From Oceanococcus sp041619555 (GTDB lineage Bacteria; Pseudomonadota; Gammaproteobacteria; Nevskiales; Oceanococcaceae), in NCBI GenBank assembly GCA_041619555.1, contig JBFKDQ010000014.1:1-64000 (forward strand): a stretch of DNA of 64,000 nt. Reading direction: 5' to 3'. This document shows, piece by piece, positions 51,203 through 59,946 of the stretch. The notes beneath the pieces are model-generated. The model was not told the DNA's origin and searched no databases. It saw nothing but the letters and a program-made list of their open reading frames with translations. The translations under genes and the position numbers were made by a program. Position 1 is the first letter of the stretch. Each line of letters opens with the position of its first letter.

Positions 51203-52147
51203 ATGGACCTGCTGATCGTGGCTGCAAATGATGAGACTGCCCAGTTGCTTGAGAACCGGCTGCAGGCGGCGATTCCTGGGGTTCACTGCATCAGTGCGCC
51301 GCCGGAGGCGAAACAGCCGGGCTGGATTGCGGGCAAGGGGATCGATCTGATCCTGCATGACCAGCTGGAAGGAATCGACAACTGGCTGGAGCTTCCCCAT
51401 TGTCCCGCCCTGGTTGCGACCGGCGCGCTGGAGGGCGCTGAGCCCCGCATGCACGCGATCCGGCGTGGGGCCTTTGATTATCTGGCCTATGCAGAACTCA
51501 GCCCCGAACTGTTATCACGGGTTGTTTACTATGCCGTCGAGAATGCCGGATTGGCGCTCAGGCTGGAGGAGTCCAAGGGGCGCAATGCCTACCTTGCCAG
51601 CCACGATGAACTGACCGGCCTGCGTAATCGCGCACGTTTTGTCGCGGAGCTCGCCGAGGCTTCTGAGCGGGCGGTGGTGAATCGGAATGCCCTGGCCTTG
51701 TTGCTGATCCATCTGGATGCGTTTCGGGCGGTGAACGATGCGCTGGGCCAGCAGGCGGGTGACACGGTCCTGAAGGTGACGGTGCAACGCATCCATCACG
51801 TGCTGCGCGGAGACGATGCCTTGTATCGCATCGATGGTAAACAATTTGCCGTCCTGATGGCCCAGGCCGATGATGATGAGCAGGGCGTGCGCATGGCAGC
51901 GGGGCGCATTCACAAGGCGATGTCGCAGCCCCTGAACATTTACAAGCAACCCGTACAGGTCGGTGCGAGCATTGGCGCCGCGATCTGGCCGGCGGATGCG
52001 GACAGCATCGACGCCCTGATCAGCGCCGCGGATGCCGCAATGCGTGCGGCGCGTACTGCCGGTGGCGGTTTTCGCATGGCGGATGCGACGATGGCACCCG
52101 CCCCTCGCCTGGGCCAGGCGCCCGATGATGCTCTGATTCGTCACTGA
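51203..52147 (+). CDS. Response-regulator-like and degenerate GGDEF protein
   Basis: This encodes 314 residues. Residues 1-110 resemble a receiver-like alpha/beta domain (MDLLIVAANDETAQLLENRL) but the usual phosphorylation aspartate is not convincing. A GGDEF fold follows from about residue 125 (ASHDELTGLRNRARFVAELA, VNDALGQQAGD); where the active-site GG(D/E)EF should be, near residue 215, it reads RIDGKQFAVLM, so cyclase activity should be lost. The N-terminal HDxLTGLxNR-like block is kept. The protein probably binds a nucleotide or partner rather than making c-di-GMP. Confidence 0.8.
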   Translation: MDLLIVAANDETAQLLENRLQAAIPGVHCISAPPEAKQPGWIAGKGIDLILHDQLEGIDNWLELPHCPALVATGALEGAEPRMHAIRRGAFDYLAYAELSPELLSRVVYYAVENAGLALRLEESKGRNAYLASHDELTGLRNRARFVAELAEASERAVVNRNALALLLIHLDAFRAVNDALGQQAGDTVLKVTVQRIHHVLRGDDALYRIDGKQFAVLMAQADDDEQGVRMAAGRIHKAMSQPLNIYKQPVQVGASIGAAIWPADADSIDALISAADAAMRAARTAGGGFRMADATMAPAPRLGQAPDDALIRH

Positions 52148-52193
52148 GCCGGTGTCTTCCCGGTCCGGTGTGGACATCTTGTCGATCTGATAT

Positions 52194-52274
52194 GGTAAGA
52201 AATATTACCTGATGATTTGATTTCAATGGTGATGCTATATTGCAGCGATATCAAAGGCCGTAATATAAATTACC
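52194..52274 (+). promoter_or_regulatory. Paired GTAA-N6-TTAC sites around an extended -10
   Basis: GGTAA-N6-TTACC (52194-52209) and CGTAA-N6-TTACC (52259-52274) lie 66 bp apart. Between them is TGCTATATT (52233-52241), a TGn-extended -10. The AT-rich patch stands out against the GC-rich surroundings and precedes the acyl-CoA dehydrogenase by 13 bp. A repressor sensing an acyl compound could bind here. Confidence 0.5.
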
Positions 52275-52286
52275 TGGGGAATCATC

Positions 52287-53426
52287 ATGCAGCGTCCAGC
52301 GGTGGAATCAGAGTTGGAATTGTTCCGTCAGTCCGCCCGTCAATTTTTCCAGAAGGAGATCGGTCCGCGGTCCGAAGCCTGGCGTGAAGCGGGGCTGGTG
52401 GAGCGTGAGGCTTTTCTGAAAGCCGGTGCGATGGGCTATCTGTGCATGTGGGCGGGGGAAGAGTACGGGGGGCTCGGGATCCGGGATTTTCGTTACGAAC
52501 AGATCCTCATCGAAGAGAATGCGGCATACGGAGATTCGGGATTCTTCATGACCCTGCACAGCCGTCTGGTCGGGCCGTATTTCGAACATTTCGGTACCGA
52601 GGAACAGAAGCGGCGTTTTCTGCCGCGGTTCATTTCCGGCGAGTCGATTCTTGGTATTGCGATGACCGAGCCCGATGCCGGCTCAGATCTCGCGGGGATG
52701 AAAACCCGGGCGGAAAAAAGCGGTGAGGACTGGATCCTGAATGGTTCCAAGACCTACATCTCCAACGGCATCAATGGCGATGTGTTCATCGTCGCTGCGC
52801 GAACCCAGCCCGATCAGGCCCATGCGATCAGCCTGTTCATCGTGGAGCGCGGCATGGAGGGTTTCGAGCGTGGGCGCAACCTGAAAAAAATGGGGATGAA
52901 ATCGCAGGACACCGCCGAACTGTTCTTCCGTGACCTGCGTGTGCCGGCGGCGAACCTGCTGGGGCAGGCGCATGCCGGGTTTTACCATCTGATGCAGGGT
53001 TTGGCTGAGGAGCGCCTGATTGCCGCGGTCGGCAATCTTGCCGGTGCACGCCAGGCCTATGAAGTCACCCGGGAGTTCGTGCGCACCCGCAAGGCCTTCG
53101 GCAAGCCCTTGTCAAAATTCCAGAATACCCGCTTCAAGATGGCGGAAGTCGATGCCGAAATCGACATCGCTCAGGTCTACGTGGACCGCTTGGTCGAGGC
53201 GCATAACTCGGGCCGGCTCAGTCCGGTCGATGCGGCCCGCGCCAAGCTGCAGACCAGCGAAATCAATGGCCGGATGGTCGATCTGGGCGTGCAATTGCAC
53301 GGTGGGGCGGGGTATATGGATGAATATCCGATCTGCCGCATGTATCAGGATGAAAGAATCCATCGAATTCTCGCCGGCACATCGGAAATCATGAAGGAAC
53401 TCATCGCCAGAGACGCTCTGGACTGA
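52287..53426 (+). CDS. Acyl-CoA dehydrogenase, long-chain type
   Basis: This encodes 379 residues. FAD/substrate motifs are AMTEPDAGSDLAGMK and TYISNGINGDVFIVAAR. The late loop reads ILAGTSEIMKEL, with alanine where short- and medium-chain enzymes have the catalytic glutamate; a glutamate in helix G (LAEERLIAAVG) suggests the long-chain/isovaleryl type in which the base sits there. The start is supported by GGGGAATC upstream. It appears to be a single-gene unit controlled by the site at 52194-52274. Confidence 0.9.
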   Translation: MQRPAVESELELFRQSARQFFQKEIGPRSEAWREAGLVEREAFLKAGAMGYLCMWAGEEYGGLGIRDFRYEQILIEENAAYGDSGFFMTLHSRLVGPYFEHFGTEEQKRRFLPRFISGESILGIAMTEPDAGSDLAGMKTRAEKSGEDWILNGSKTYISNGINGDVFIVAARTQPDQAHAISLFIVERGMEGFERGRNLKKMGMKSQDTAELFFRDLRVPAANLLGQAHAGFYHLMQGLAEERLIAAVGNLAGARQAYEVTREFVRTRKAFGKPLSKFQNTRFKMAEVDAEIDIAQVYVDRLVEAHNSGRLSPVDAARAKLQTSEINGRMVDLGVQLHGGAGYMDEYPICRMYQDERIHRILAGTSEIMKELIARDALD

Positions 53427-53430
53427 AGGG

Positions 53431-53457
53431 CGGCGCCCGCCCGCAGGCGAGGCGCCG
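53431..53457. terminator. Strong stem-loop between convergent acyl-CoA dehydrogenase and trxB
   Basis: CGGCGCC-CGCC pairs with GGCG-A-GGCGCCG around a 4-base loop, with a single bulged A. No T run follows on either strand, but its position between two stops suggests a bidirectional attenuating hairpin. Confidence 0.4.
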
Positions 53458-53474
53458 ATCACCGGGTGTTGCGC

Positions 53475-54431
53475 TCAGGCCGGTTGCTGGTCCAGAAAAC
53501 GTTCTGCATCCAGTGCGGCCATGCAGCCGGAACCTGCCGAGGTAATGGCCTGTCGATAGATGTGATCCATGACATCGCCGGCCGCGAACACGCCGGGTAC
53601 GGACGTGGCGGTGGCATCACCGTCGGAGCCGCTCTGCACCTTGATATAGCCCCCGTTCATGGCCAGCTGGCCCTGGAAGATTTCGGTATTGGGGCTGTGG
53701 CCGATGGCGATGAAAACGCCGTGAACATCCAGATCGACGCTTGAACCGCTGCGGTTGTCGCGAATGCGTGCGCCGGTCACACCCATGTTGTCGCCAAGGA
53801 CCTCGTCCAGCTCGTGGAAGGTGTGCAGGGTGATCTTGCCTTCCTCAACCCGTTTCATCAGCTTGTCGATGAGAATCTTTTCAGCTCGGAACTGATCCCG
53901 GCGATGAACCAGGTCGACATGCGAGGCGATATTGGCCAGATAGAGCGCTTCCTCGACCGCGGTATTGCCGCCACCGATGACGGCGACCGGCTTGTTGCGA
54001 TAGAAAAAGCCATCGCAGGTGGCGCAGGCGGAGACCCCTTTGCCCTTGAAGGCCTCCTCGGAGTCCAGGCCCAGATAGCGCGCCGAGGCGCCGGTGCAGA
54101 TGATCAGGGCATCGCAGGTGTAGGTGCTGGTGTCACCCTGCAGCCGGAACGGAGCTTGTTTCAGGTCGGTGGACTGGATGTGATCGAAAATGATCTGGGT
54201 GTCGAAGCGTTCCGCATGCTGTTGCATGCGCAACATGAGATCCGGTCCCTGCAGGCCCTCAACGTCGCCTGGCCAGTTGTCGACTTCCGTGGTCGTGGTC
54301 AGCTGGCCGCCCTGCTGCAGCCCGGTGATGAGCACGGGCTTGAGGTTGGCGCGCGCGGCGTAGACGGCAGCGGTGTATCCGGCCGGACCGGAGCCGAGGA
54401 TGATCAGACGGTGGTGTTGGACCTCACTCAT
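53475..54431 (-). CDS. trxB: Thioredoxin reductase
   Basis: This encodes 318 residues, the usual TrxB length. It has the N-terminal GSGPAGYTAAVYAARANL FAD motif, the redox CxxC in SACATCDGFF near residue 135, the NADPH-binding VIGGGNTAVEEAL and the C-terminal FAAGDVMDH. It reduces thioredoxin using NADPH. A 2-Cys peroxiredoxin gene lies 78 bp upstream in the same direction, with a terminator between, so the two form a peroxide-defence neighbourhood with separable transcripts. Confidence 0.95.
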   Translation of the reverse strand: MSEVQHHRLIILGSGPAGYTAAVYAARANLKPVLITGLQQGGQLTTTTEVDNWPGDVEGLQGPDLMLRMQQHAERFDTQIIFDHIQSTDLKQAPFRLQGDTSTYTCDALIICTGASARYLGLDSEEAFKGKGVSACATCDGFFYRNKPVAVIGGGNTAVEEALYLANIASHVDLVHRRDQFRAEKILIDKLMKRVEEGKITLHTFHELDEVLGDNMGVTGARIRDNRSGSSVDLDVHGVFIAIGHSPNTEIFQGQLAMNGGYIKVQSGSDGDATATSVPGVFAAGDVMDHIYRQAITSAGSGCMAALDAERFLDQQPA

Positions 54432-54464
54432 GGAATTCTCTTGATTGACGCGTGAAGGGAAAAG

Positions 54465-54493
54465 CAGGCTGGCACCAAATCGGTGCCAGCCTG
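54465..54493 (-). terminator. Terminator of the peroxiredoxin gene
   Basis: Twelve-base arms (CAGGCTGGCACC and its complement) surround a 5-base loop. On the minus strand the stem is followed by CTTTTCCC, so the T tract is short but in the right place after the peroxiredoxin stop at 54510. Confidence 0.75.
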
Positions 54494-54509
54494 GAACTCG
54501 GACGCCGGC

Positions 54510-55112
54510 TTACAGGCCTTCGGCATTGCCCGCCAGATACTCGGCGACACCTTCGGAGGTGGGTTTCATGCCGGACTGGCCTTTGCGCCAGCCCGCCGGG
54601 CAAACTTCGCCATGTTCTTCGGTGAACTGCAGGGCATCGACCAGGCGCAGCATTTCGTCCACTTCCCGGCCCAGGGGCAGATTATTGACCACCTGATGCT
54701 GCACGACGCCCTCGCGGTCGATCAGAAAGGAAGCCCGCATGGCGATGCCGGCTTCGGGATGGGCGATGCCGTAGCTGCTGACAATCTCGTGGTTGACGTC
54801 GGCCACGAGCGGGAACTTGACCGGACCGATGCCGCCTTTTTCCACCGGGGTATTGCGCCAGGCGAAGTGAGAGAATTGCGAATCGATGGACACGCCGATG
54901 ACCTGCACGCCACGCTCTTCGAATGCGGCGATGCGGTTGTCATGCGCAATGATCTCGGACGGGCAGACAAAGGTGAAATCCAGCGGATAGAAGAACAGCA
55001 CGACGTACTTGCCCTTGAAGTCCGAAAGTTTGAATTCCTCGGTGATCCGGCCATCGGCCAGGACTGCGGCGGCGGTGAAATCCGGTGCGTTGCGACCTAC
55101 GAGTACGCTCAT
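54510..55112 (-). CDS. 2-Cys peroxiredoxin (AhpC/TSA family)
   Basis: This encodes 200 residues. The peroxidatic cysteine is in FYPLDFTFVCPSEII and the resolving cysteine in EVCPAGWRKG, with the C-terminal helix present; it is a typical 2-Cys enzyme of the TsaA/AhpC kind. It reduces hydrogen peroxide and organic peroxides, probably with the thioredoxin system supplied by neighbouring trxB. The 229-bp upstream region contains an OxyR-like site, which fits peroxide induction. Confidence 0.93.
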   Translation of the reverse strand: MSVLVGRNAPDFTAAAVLADGRITEEFKLSDFKGKYVVLFFYPLDFTFVCPSEIIAHDNRIAAFEERGVQVIGVSIDSQFSHFAWRNTPVEKGGIGPVKFPLVADVNHEIVSSYGIAHPEAGIAMRASFLIDREGVVQHQVVNNLPLGREVDEMLRLVDALQFTEEHGEVCPAGWRKGQSGMKPTSEGVAEYLAGNAEGL

Positions 55113-55208
55113 GAAATGACTCCTTGGAAACTTGGTTCAATGGAAAATTTTGCCCCGCAGCGGCCTGCGCTGCGATGAGGAGGGGCGCAGTTTAGAAGAG
55201 GAGTTAAA

Positions 55209-55254
55209 ATAGCTCAATACAATAATTACTATAGTTGCGATAGGTAAAAGCAAT
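55209..55254. promoter_or_regulatory. Candidate OxyR-type binding site upstream of ahpC-like gene
   Basis: ATAG-N7-CAAT-N7-ATAG begins at 55209 and spaces three quarter-sites with the 11-base period of the OxyR consensus (ATAG-N7-CTAT repeated). A further ATAG-N7-CAAT starts at 55240. The region is AT-rich and lies between the peroxiredoxin (start 55112) and sppA. No oxyR gene is in the window. Confidence 0.45.
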
Positions 55255-55341
55255 TATCCGGACTGCCATGACTGCAGTCCGGTCTCACATTCCCCAGGCC
55301 GGCACCGTAAACTGGTGGCCGTATGCTTAAAAGCCAAGTTC

Positions 55342-57177
55342 ATGACTGAAAGAAAATCTCCCTTCCGACTGGTGTTCCGTGCGTTCGCCATGTTGTTTAC
55401 CTTTGTCCGCCGTCTGCTGTTGAGCCTTTTCGTGCTTGCTCTGATCGCGATGGGCTATCTGATCTGGCAGGGCGGGCCGCCGATCAAGGTGGACGATGGC
55501 GTCGCGATGGTGCTGGTGCCTTTCGGCCAGATCGTGGATCAGGATGATGTCGATCCGCGGGCGCGCCTGGCGGATGAACTGCTCGGCGAAGAACCCCAGA
55601 ATTCGGTCCTCAGCCGTATGCGCGAAGCCATTGAAGCCGCTGCCGAGGATGGCCGGATCAAGTTGCTGTTCCTCAAGCTGGACACGGGTTTCAGTGCCGG
55701 CCAGGCGCAACTGGAAGAGCTGGCGCTAGCGATTGCCAGATTCAAGCAGAGCGGCAAGCCGGTCTATGCCTATGCCCCGGATCTGGGACAGAGCGAATAT
55801 TTTCTGGCGGCGATGGCCGACCGGATTTTCATCGATCCGATGGGCATGGTGTTCTTTCCCGGCTTCGAGCGCTATCCGCTGTACTATCACGATGCCCTGG
55901 AAAAGCTCGGCGTATCGGTGAATGTCTTCCGGGTGGGCGAGTTCAAGTCTGCGGTCGAGCCGTTCCTCCGCAACTCGATGTCGGATTCCGCCAGAGACAA
56001 TGCCCAGGGTTGGCTGGACGGCCTGTGGTCGGCGTGGCTGCAGGCGGTCGCCGCAGCGCGTGGGCTGAGCGCAGATCGATTGCAGGCCTATAGCGACGGC
56101 TATGCCGGGCTGCTGCGGAAACATCAGGGTGACCCGGCCCAGCTCGCACTGGCACAGGGACTGGTGGATGAAGTGCTGCCCCTGCACGATTTGCGCAAGC
56201 AGACAGGGGAAATCGTTGGCATGGACGGCGAGCATGGCAGTTTCCGCCAGATCGATCACCGCAGCTACCTGCGTGCCCTGAGGCATGAAGGCAGCATCAA
56301 GGATCCGGTCCCGCCCCAGGGCGTCAAGCGGATCTCCGTCGTGGTGGTGCAAGGCGAAATCGTTGCCGGAGAGAGTTCGCCCGGTTTCGCTGGCGGTGAC
56401 ACCATCCGGCGGCTCATTGATCAGGCGCGTGAAAACAAGGATTCCGCCGCGCTGCTGCTGCGCGTCGATTCGCCTGGCGGCAGTGTTTTCGCATCCGAGC
56501 AGATCCGGCGGGCGGTCGCACGCTACCGCGAGAGCGGACGCCCGGTCGTGGTGTCCATGGCCAGCCTGGCCGCCTCAGGGGGCTATTGGATTTCCATGAA
56601 CGCGAATCAGATCATGGCTCATGCCACGACCATCACCGGATCGATCGGTGTTTTTGGCCTGATTCCCACCTTCGAGCGCAGCCTGCAGAAAATCGGCGTG
56701 CATAGCGATGGGGTGGGCACCACCACCTGGTCAGGCGGGCTGAGTCCCCTGCGGCCGCTGTCGGACCATGCAAAGCAGGGGATCCAGATGCTGGTTGAAA
56801 AAGACTATCGGCTTTTCATTCAACAGGTTGCCGATGCTCGCGGTCTTGGTTTGGAGTTCGTTGATCAGGTGGCGCAGGGTCAGGTGTGGACCGGTGCCAT
56901 GGCGCTCGATCATGGTCTGATCGATGGCCTGGGGGACTATGATGCCGCAGCCGACAAGGCCGCGGAGCTGGCCGGGCTGGATGAGGTGAGATTGGAGTCC
57001 GTCATGCCGCCGATGGACATCAGAATGCGTTTGCTGGAGCGCTTTTCGCTGCTAGGGCAACTGGTGCCTGAAGGCTTGCTGCCGCTCGTCGATGCCGGAC
57101 TGGGCCAACTGGATGGCGAGTTCCGCCGCTGGTCCGATCCCAAAGGTATTTACGCGCATTGCGAGTGTCAGCCCTGA
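55342..57177 (+). CDS. sppA: Signal peptide peptidase SppA, 67-kDa type
   Basis: This encodes 611 residues with an N-terminal membrane anchor (LLLSLFVLALIAMGYLIW). Two SppA domains are in tandem, as in E. coli 67K SppA. The general-base lysine is likely that in VGEFKSAVEPF near residue 205, and the nucleophilic serine that in MASLAASGGYWISMNA near 413, with the oxyanion block VDSPGGSVFASEQI before it. It degrades cleaved signal peptides in the inner membrane. The start at 55342 fits the anchor; its ribosome site is weak. The next gene begins 2 bp after its stop. Confidence 0.93.
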   Translation: MTERKSPFRLVFRAFAMLFTFVRRLLLSLFVLALIAMGYLIWQGGPPIKVDDGVAMVLVPFGQIVDQDDVDPRARLADELLGEEPQNSVLSRMREAIEAAAEDGRIKLLFLKLDTGFSAGQAQLEELALAIARFKQSGKPVYAYAPDLGQSEYFLAAMADRIFIDPMGMVFFPGFERYPLYYHDALEKLGVSVNVFRVGEFKSAVEPFLRNSMSDSARDNAQGWLDGLWSAWLQAVAAARGLSADRLQAYSDGYAGLLRKHQGDPAQLALAQGLVDEVLPLHDLRKQTGEIVGMDGEHGSFRQIDHRSYLRALRHEGSIKDPVPPQGVKRISVVVVQGEIVAGESSPGFAGGDTIRRLIDQARENKDSAALLLRVDSPGGSVFASEQIRRAVARYRESGRPVVVSMASLAASGGYWISMNANQIMAHATTITGSIGVFGLIPTFERSLQKIGVHSDGVGTTTWSGGLSPLRPLSDHAKQGIQMLVEKDYRLFIQQVADARGLGLEFVDQVAQGQVWTGAMALDHGLIDGLGDYDAAADKAAELAGLDEVRLESVMPPMDIRMRLLERFSLLGQLVPEGLLPLVDAGLGQLDGEFRRWSDPKGIYAHCECQP

Positions 57178-57178
57178 T

Positions 57179-57967
57179 ATGCCGACACTGAGGATACGCG
57201 GTCATGCCCTGCACTTTGTCGACGAGGGCGAGGGCGACGCCGTGCTGCTGCTGCATGGTCTGGGGAATAGCGGGCGGGACTGGGAATTCCAGGCGCCGGA
57301 CCTGCTGGCGGCCGGTTTTCGGGTCATTCGGCCCGACTTTTTGGGCTTTGGCCAGTCCGACAGCCCGCCGGACGGCTATGGGCCGGTGGCGATGGCCAGG
57401 GACATGATCGGTCTGCTGGATGAACTGGAGATTGCACGGGCACACCTGGTCGGCTATTCGATGGGCGGCGCGGTCGCCTACCAGCTTGCGCTGGATCAAC
57501 CCGAGCGTTGGTACAGTCTGGCGATCCTGAGCAGCCTGCCGTGTTTCGTGCCGCAGCGCCTGCATGATCATTGGCAGTTCTGGTTGCGGCATGTGCTCAG
57601 CCGGGTGCTGGGTATGCAGAAGATGGCGGAAATGGTGACCCAGCGCATGTTCGGCCATCGGCCTGAACTGGCGGCGCGGATGTTGCCGCGATACGCCGAC
57701 AATGATCGGGAGGTCTACGCCAAGGTGCTGGCGGCGCTGGCGGGCTGGGATGTGCGCGATCGCCTGGCGGAGCTGAGCTGCCCGGTGCTGATCATGGCGG
57801 CGGAAAATGATTATTTTCGCCTTGAGGATGTGGAGCAAAGCGTCGAACTGCTGCCGCAGGCGGAACTCGTTGTCGTGCCCGGAACCCGCCACGGCCTGCC
57901 GATGGAAAAGCCGGAGGCCGTGAATCACGCTTTGCTGAGTTTTTTTTCCCGTTCCAGGATGTCCTGA
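57179..57967 (+). CDS. Alpha/beta hydrolase
   Basis: This encodes 262 residues and starts right after the sppA stop, so it is probably co-transcribed. LLLHGLGNSGRDW gives the oxyanion region, VGYSMGGAVAYQLAL the nucleophilic serine, IMAAENDYF the acid and VPGTRHGLPMEKP the histidine, so the triad is complete. There is no signal peptide. It resembles haloalkane-dehalogenase/C-C hydrolase style enzymes; the substrate is unknown. Its end overlaps the opposing gene by 43 bp. Confidence 0.85.
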   Translation: MPTLRIRGHALHFVDEGEGDAVLLLHGLGNSGRDWEFQAPDLLAAGFRVIRPDFLGFGQSDSPPDGYGPVAMARDMIGLLDELEIARAHLVGYSMGGAVAYQLALDQPERWYSLAILSSLPCFVPQRLHDHWQFWLRHVLSRVLGMQKMAEMVTQRMFGHRPELAARMLPRYADNDREVYAKVLAALAGWDVRDRLAELSCPVLIMAAENDYFRLEDVEQSVELLPQAELVVVPGTRHGLPMEKPEAVNHALLSFFSRSRMS

Positions 57968-58731
57968 AGCATCAGCGCACGGTTGCAGAATATCCAGCGG
58001 GCGCCCTGATGCAGGGCGTGACGCAGGGCGTGGCGGGATTGCGGAAAGCCCAGCCCGATCCACTGATCCGCCGCAATGTGAAGGGCGCTGTGGCGATGTT
58101 GCAGCAGGGCATAATGCCCGGTCATGCCGGCGCAGTCCGTGCTCAGGGCATACGCGCTCATCTGCGCTACATTATGACGGGCGATGGCGACCAGGCAGTT
58201 GGAAAACGGGCGCCGCAACCAGTCCAGTGTCGGAATGTCCAGGGACATCTAATGAAAGTCGCGGGCCGCGCGCAGGGGGGCCAGCGCGTCGATGACCCGT
58301 TGCAACCGCAGGTCGGCCTGCGGCCGGTCTTCGGCCTTGAACTCGATCAGAAGATGGATGCGTTCGCCATAGCGGGCGACCAGTTCCTGCAGGCTGGGAA
58401 TCAGCGGAAAGCGGCGGCGGATGGTCTGGAAGTCGAGATCGCGTAGCCGGTCGGCACAGGCAAAAATGCGCGCGAGATCGGCGTCATGAAAAACCAGGGG
58501 AATGCCGTCGCGGCTGAAACGCACGTCGCATTCCAGGCCGTAGACACGGCCAGGTAAGGGGTCGAAGGCCGCGAAGCTGTTTTCGATGACCTCGGGTGCG
58601 TTGCGCTCGCCGCGATGGGAAATGATCCGGACGTCCTGCAGCACGCAGCGCGGCAGACGAGGTCGCGGGATGAGGTCGAACCAGGCGTCCGCGGCGGCGA
58701 GCAGCCAGGGGTCTAGCCAGGGCGGGAGCAT
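57925..58731 (-). pseudogene. Glycerophosphodiester phosphodiesterase interrupted by one amber codon
   Basis: The two halves are in the same frame. The first (58252-58731) has the GDPD marks ISHRGERNAPEVIENS, GLECDVRF with LVFHDADL, and LLIEFKAED. A TAG at 58249-58251 interrupts after RDFH, and the second half resumes MSLDIPTLDWLRRP with the expected C-terminal pattern up to GMTGHYALLQHRH. A single-base change to TAG explains the break. The full-length product would hydrolyse glycerophosphodiesters. Suppression, readthrough or independent reinitiation at the following ATG are possible, so pseudogene status is inferred. Confidence 0.8.
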
Positions 58732-58749
58732 GCTGTCAGAGTTTCCATC

Positions 58750-59946
58750 ATGAAGAATGATACGACACGCCAGGCGGCCACGGTGTTACGTCATGCCGGC
58801 AATTGCAGGGCGCGCAATGCGGGGGCGGTGAATCCACCGATCGTGCGCGCATCCACCGTGCTGTTCGAAGACCTGGATCATCTCGAGAGCGCAGGACGGC
58901 AGGCCTTCGAGGTGTTCTATTACGGCCGTTTCGGTACCCCGACCCACGCCGCTCTGGCAGAGGCGCTGTGTGCCTTGTCCGGTGCGGCCGGCGCGGTTTT
59001 TTTTCCGTCCGGACTGGCCGCGATCGCCGGTGTGATGATGAATTTTCTGCGATCGGGCGATGAGGTGCTTGTTGCCGACTGCGTCTACGGACCGACGCGA
59101 AAATTCTGCGACCAGCAGCTGGCACGCTTGGGCATTCGCGTGCGCTATTTTCCGGCCCGTGCCGGTGCGGACATCGCGCCGCTGATCTCGCCATCGACAC
59201 GCCTGATTTTCTGCGAGTCGCCCGGTTCGCTGGCCATGGAACTGCAGGATTTGCCCGCGATCTGTCAGGCGGCGAAGGTTCACGGCGTGCCGGTCGTGGT
59301 CGACAACACCTGGGCCACCCCTTTGCAGTGCGACGTGCTGGAACTAGGGGCGGCGGTAGACATTCAGGCCGGTACGAAATATCTCGGCGGTCATGCCGAT
59401 CTGATGCTGGGGGTCGCCCTGTGTCGGGAGGACGTCCTGGCCGATCTGCGCTCGAATGCGCAAGCCTTCGGCTACTGTGTGGGCGCGGATGAGGCCTGGC
59501 TGGCTCTGCGTGGTTTACGCACGCTGGATCTCCGTTTGCGTCAGCATCAGGCCAATGCCGCCGAACTCAAGTCCTGGTTGCGGCAGCAGCCGGAAGTGCT
59601 GAGAATTCTCGATCCCAGCGTGCCGGATGATCCGCAGCATGCGCTGTGGCAGCGTGATTTTCGCGGTGGCAACGGCCTGTTTTCGGTGCAGTTGCGAGCG
59701 ATGAGCGATGAGGCTTTCCGAGCCCTGGTCGACAGCCTGCAGCTCTTCGGTCTCGGCTATTCCTGGGGTGGTTACGAGAGCCTGTGTCTGCCATTTCGGC
59801 TGCAGGGGCTGCGCAGCGAAGCCGACTGGGATGCTTCAGCGCGTTATCTAAGGTTTCATGCCGGTCTGGAAAGCGCCGTCGATCTGCTAGCCGATCTCGA
59901 GCAGGCCTTTTCTTGCAGTCGCGCTATTTCATCAGGTCGAGCCTGA
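58750..59946 (+). CDS. metC: Cys/Met metabolism PLP enzyme (cystathionine beta-lyase-like)
   Basis: This encodes 398 residues. FYYGRFGTPTHAALAEAL near the N-terminus, SGAAGAVFFPSGLAAIA, VVVDNTWATPLQCD with the PLP-contact aspartate and the lysine in QAGTKYLGGHADLMLG mark a cystathionine beta-lyase/gamma-synthase family member; the late YSWGGYESL block supports a beta-lyase. It cleaves cystathionine to homocysteine or a related C-S substrate. It starts 18 bp from the divergent GDPD gene, so promoter elements must overlap coding sequence. Its end overlaps nadC by 23 bp. Confidence 0.85.
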   Translation: MKNDTTRQAATVLRHAGNCRARNAGAVNPPIVRASTVLFEDLDHLESAGRQAFEVFYYGRFGTPTHAALAEALCALSGAAGAVFFPSGLAAIAGVMMNFLRSGDEVLVADCVYGPTRKFCDQQLARLGIRVRYFPARAGADIAPLISPSTRLIFCESPGSLAMELQDLPAICQAAKVHGVPVVVDNTWATPLQCDVLELGAAVDIQAGTKYLGGHADLMLGVALCREDVLADLRSNAQAFGYCVGADEAWLALRGLRTLDLRLRQHQANAAELKSWLRQQPEVLRILDPSVPDDPQHALWQRDFRGGNGLFSVQLRAMSDEAFRALVDSLQLFGLGYSWGGYESLCLPFRLQGLRSEADWDASARYLRFHAGLESAVDLLADLEQAFSCSRAISSGRA

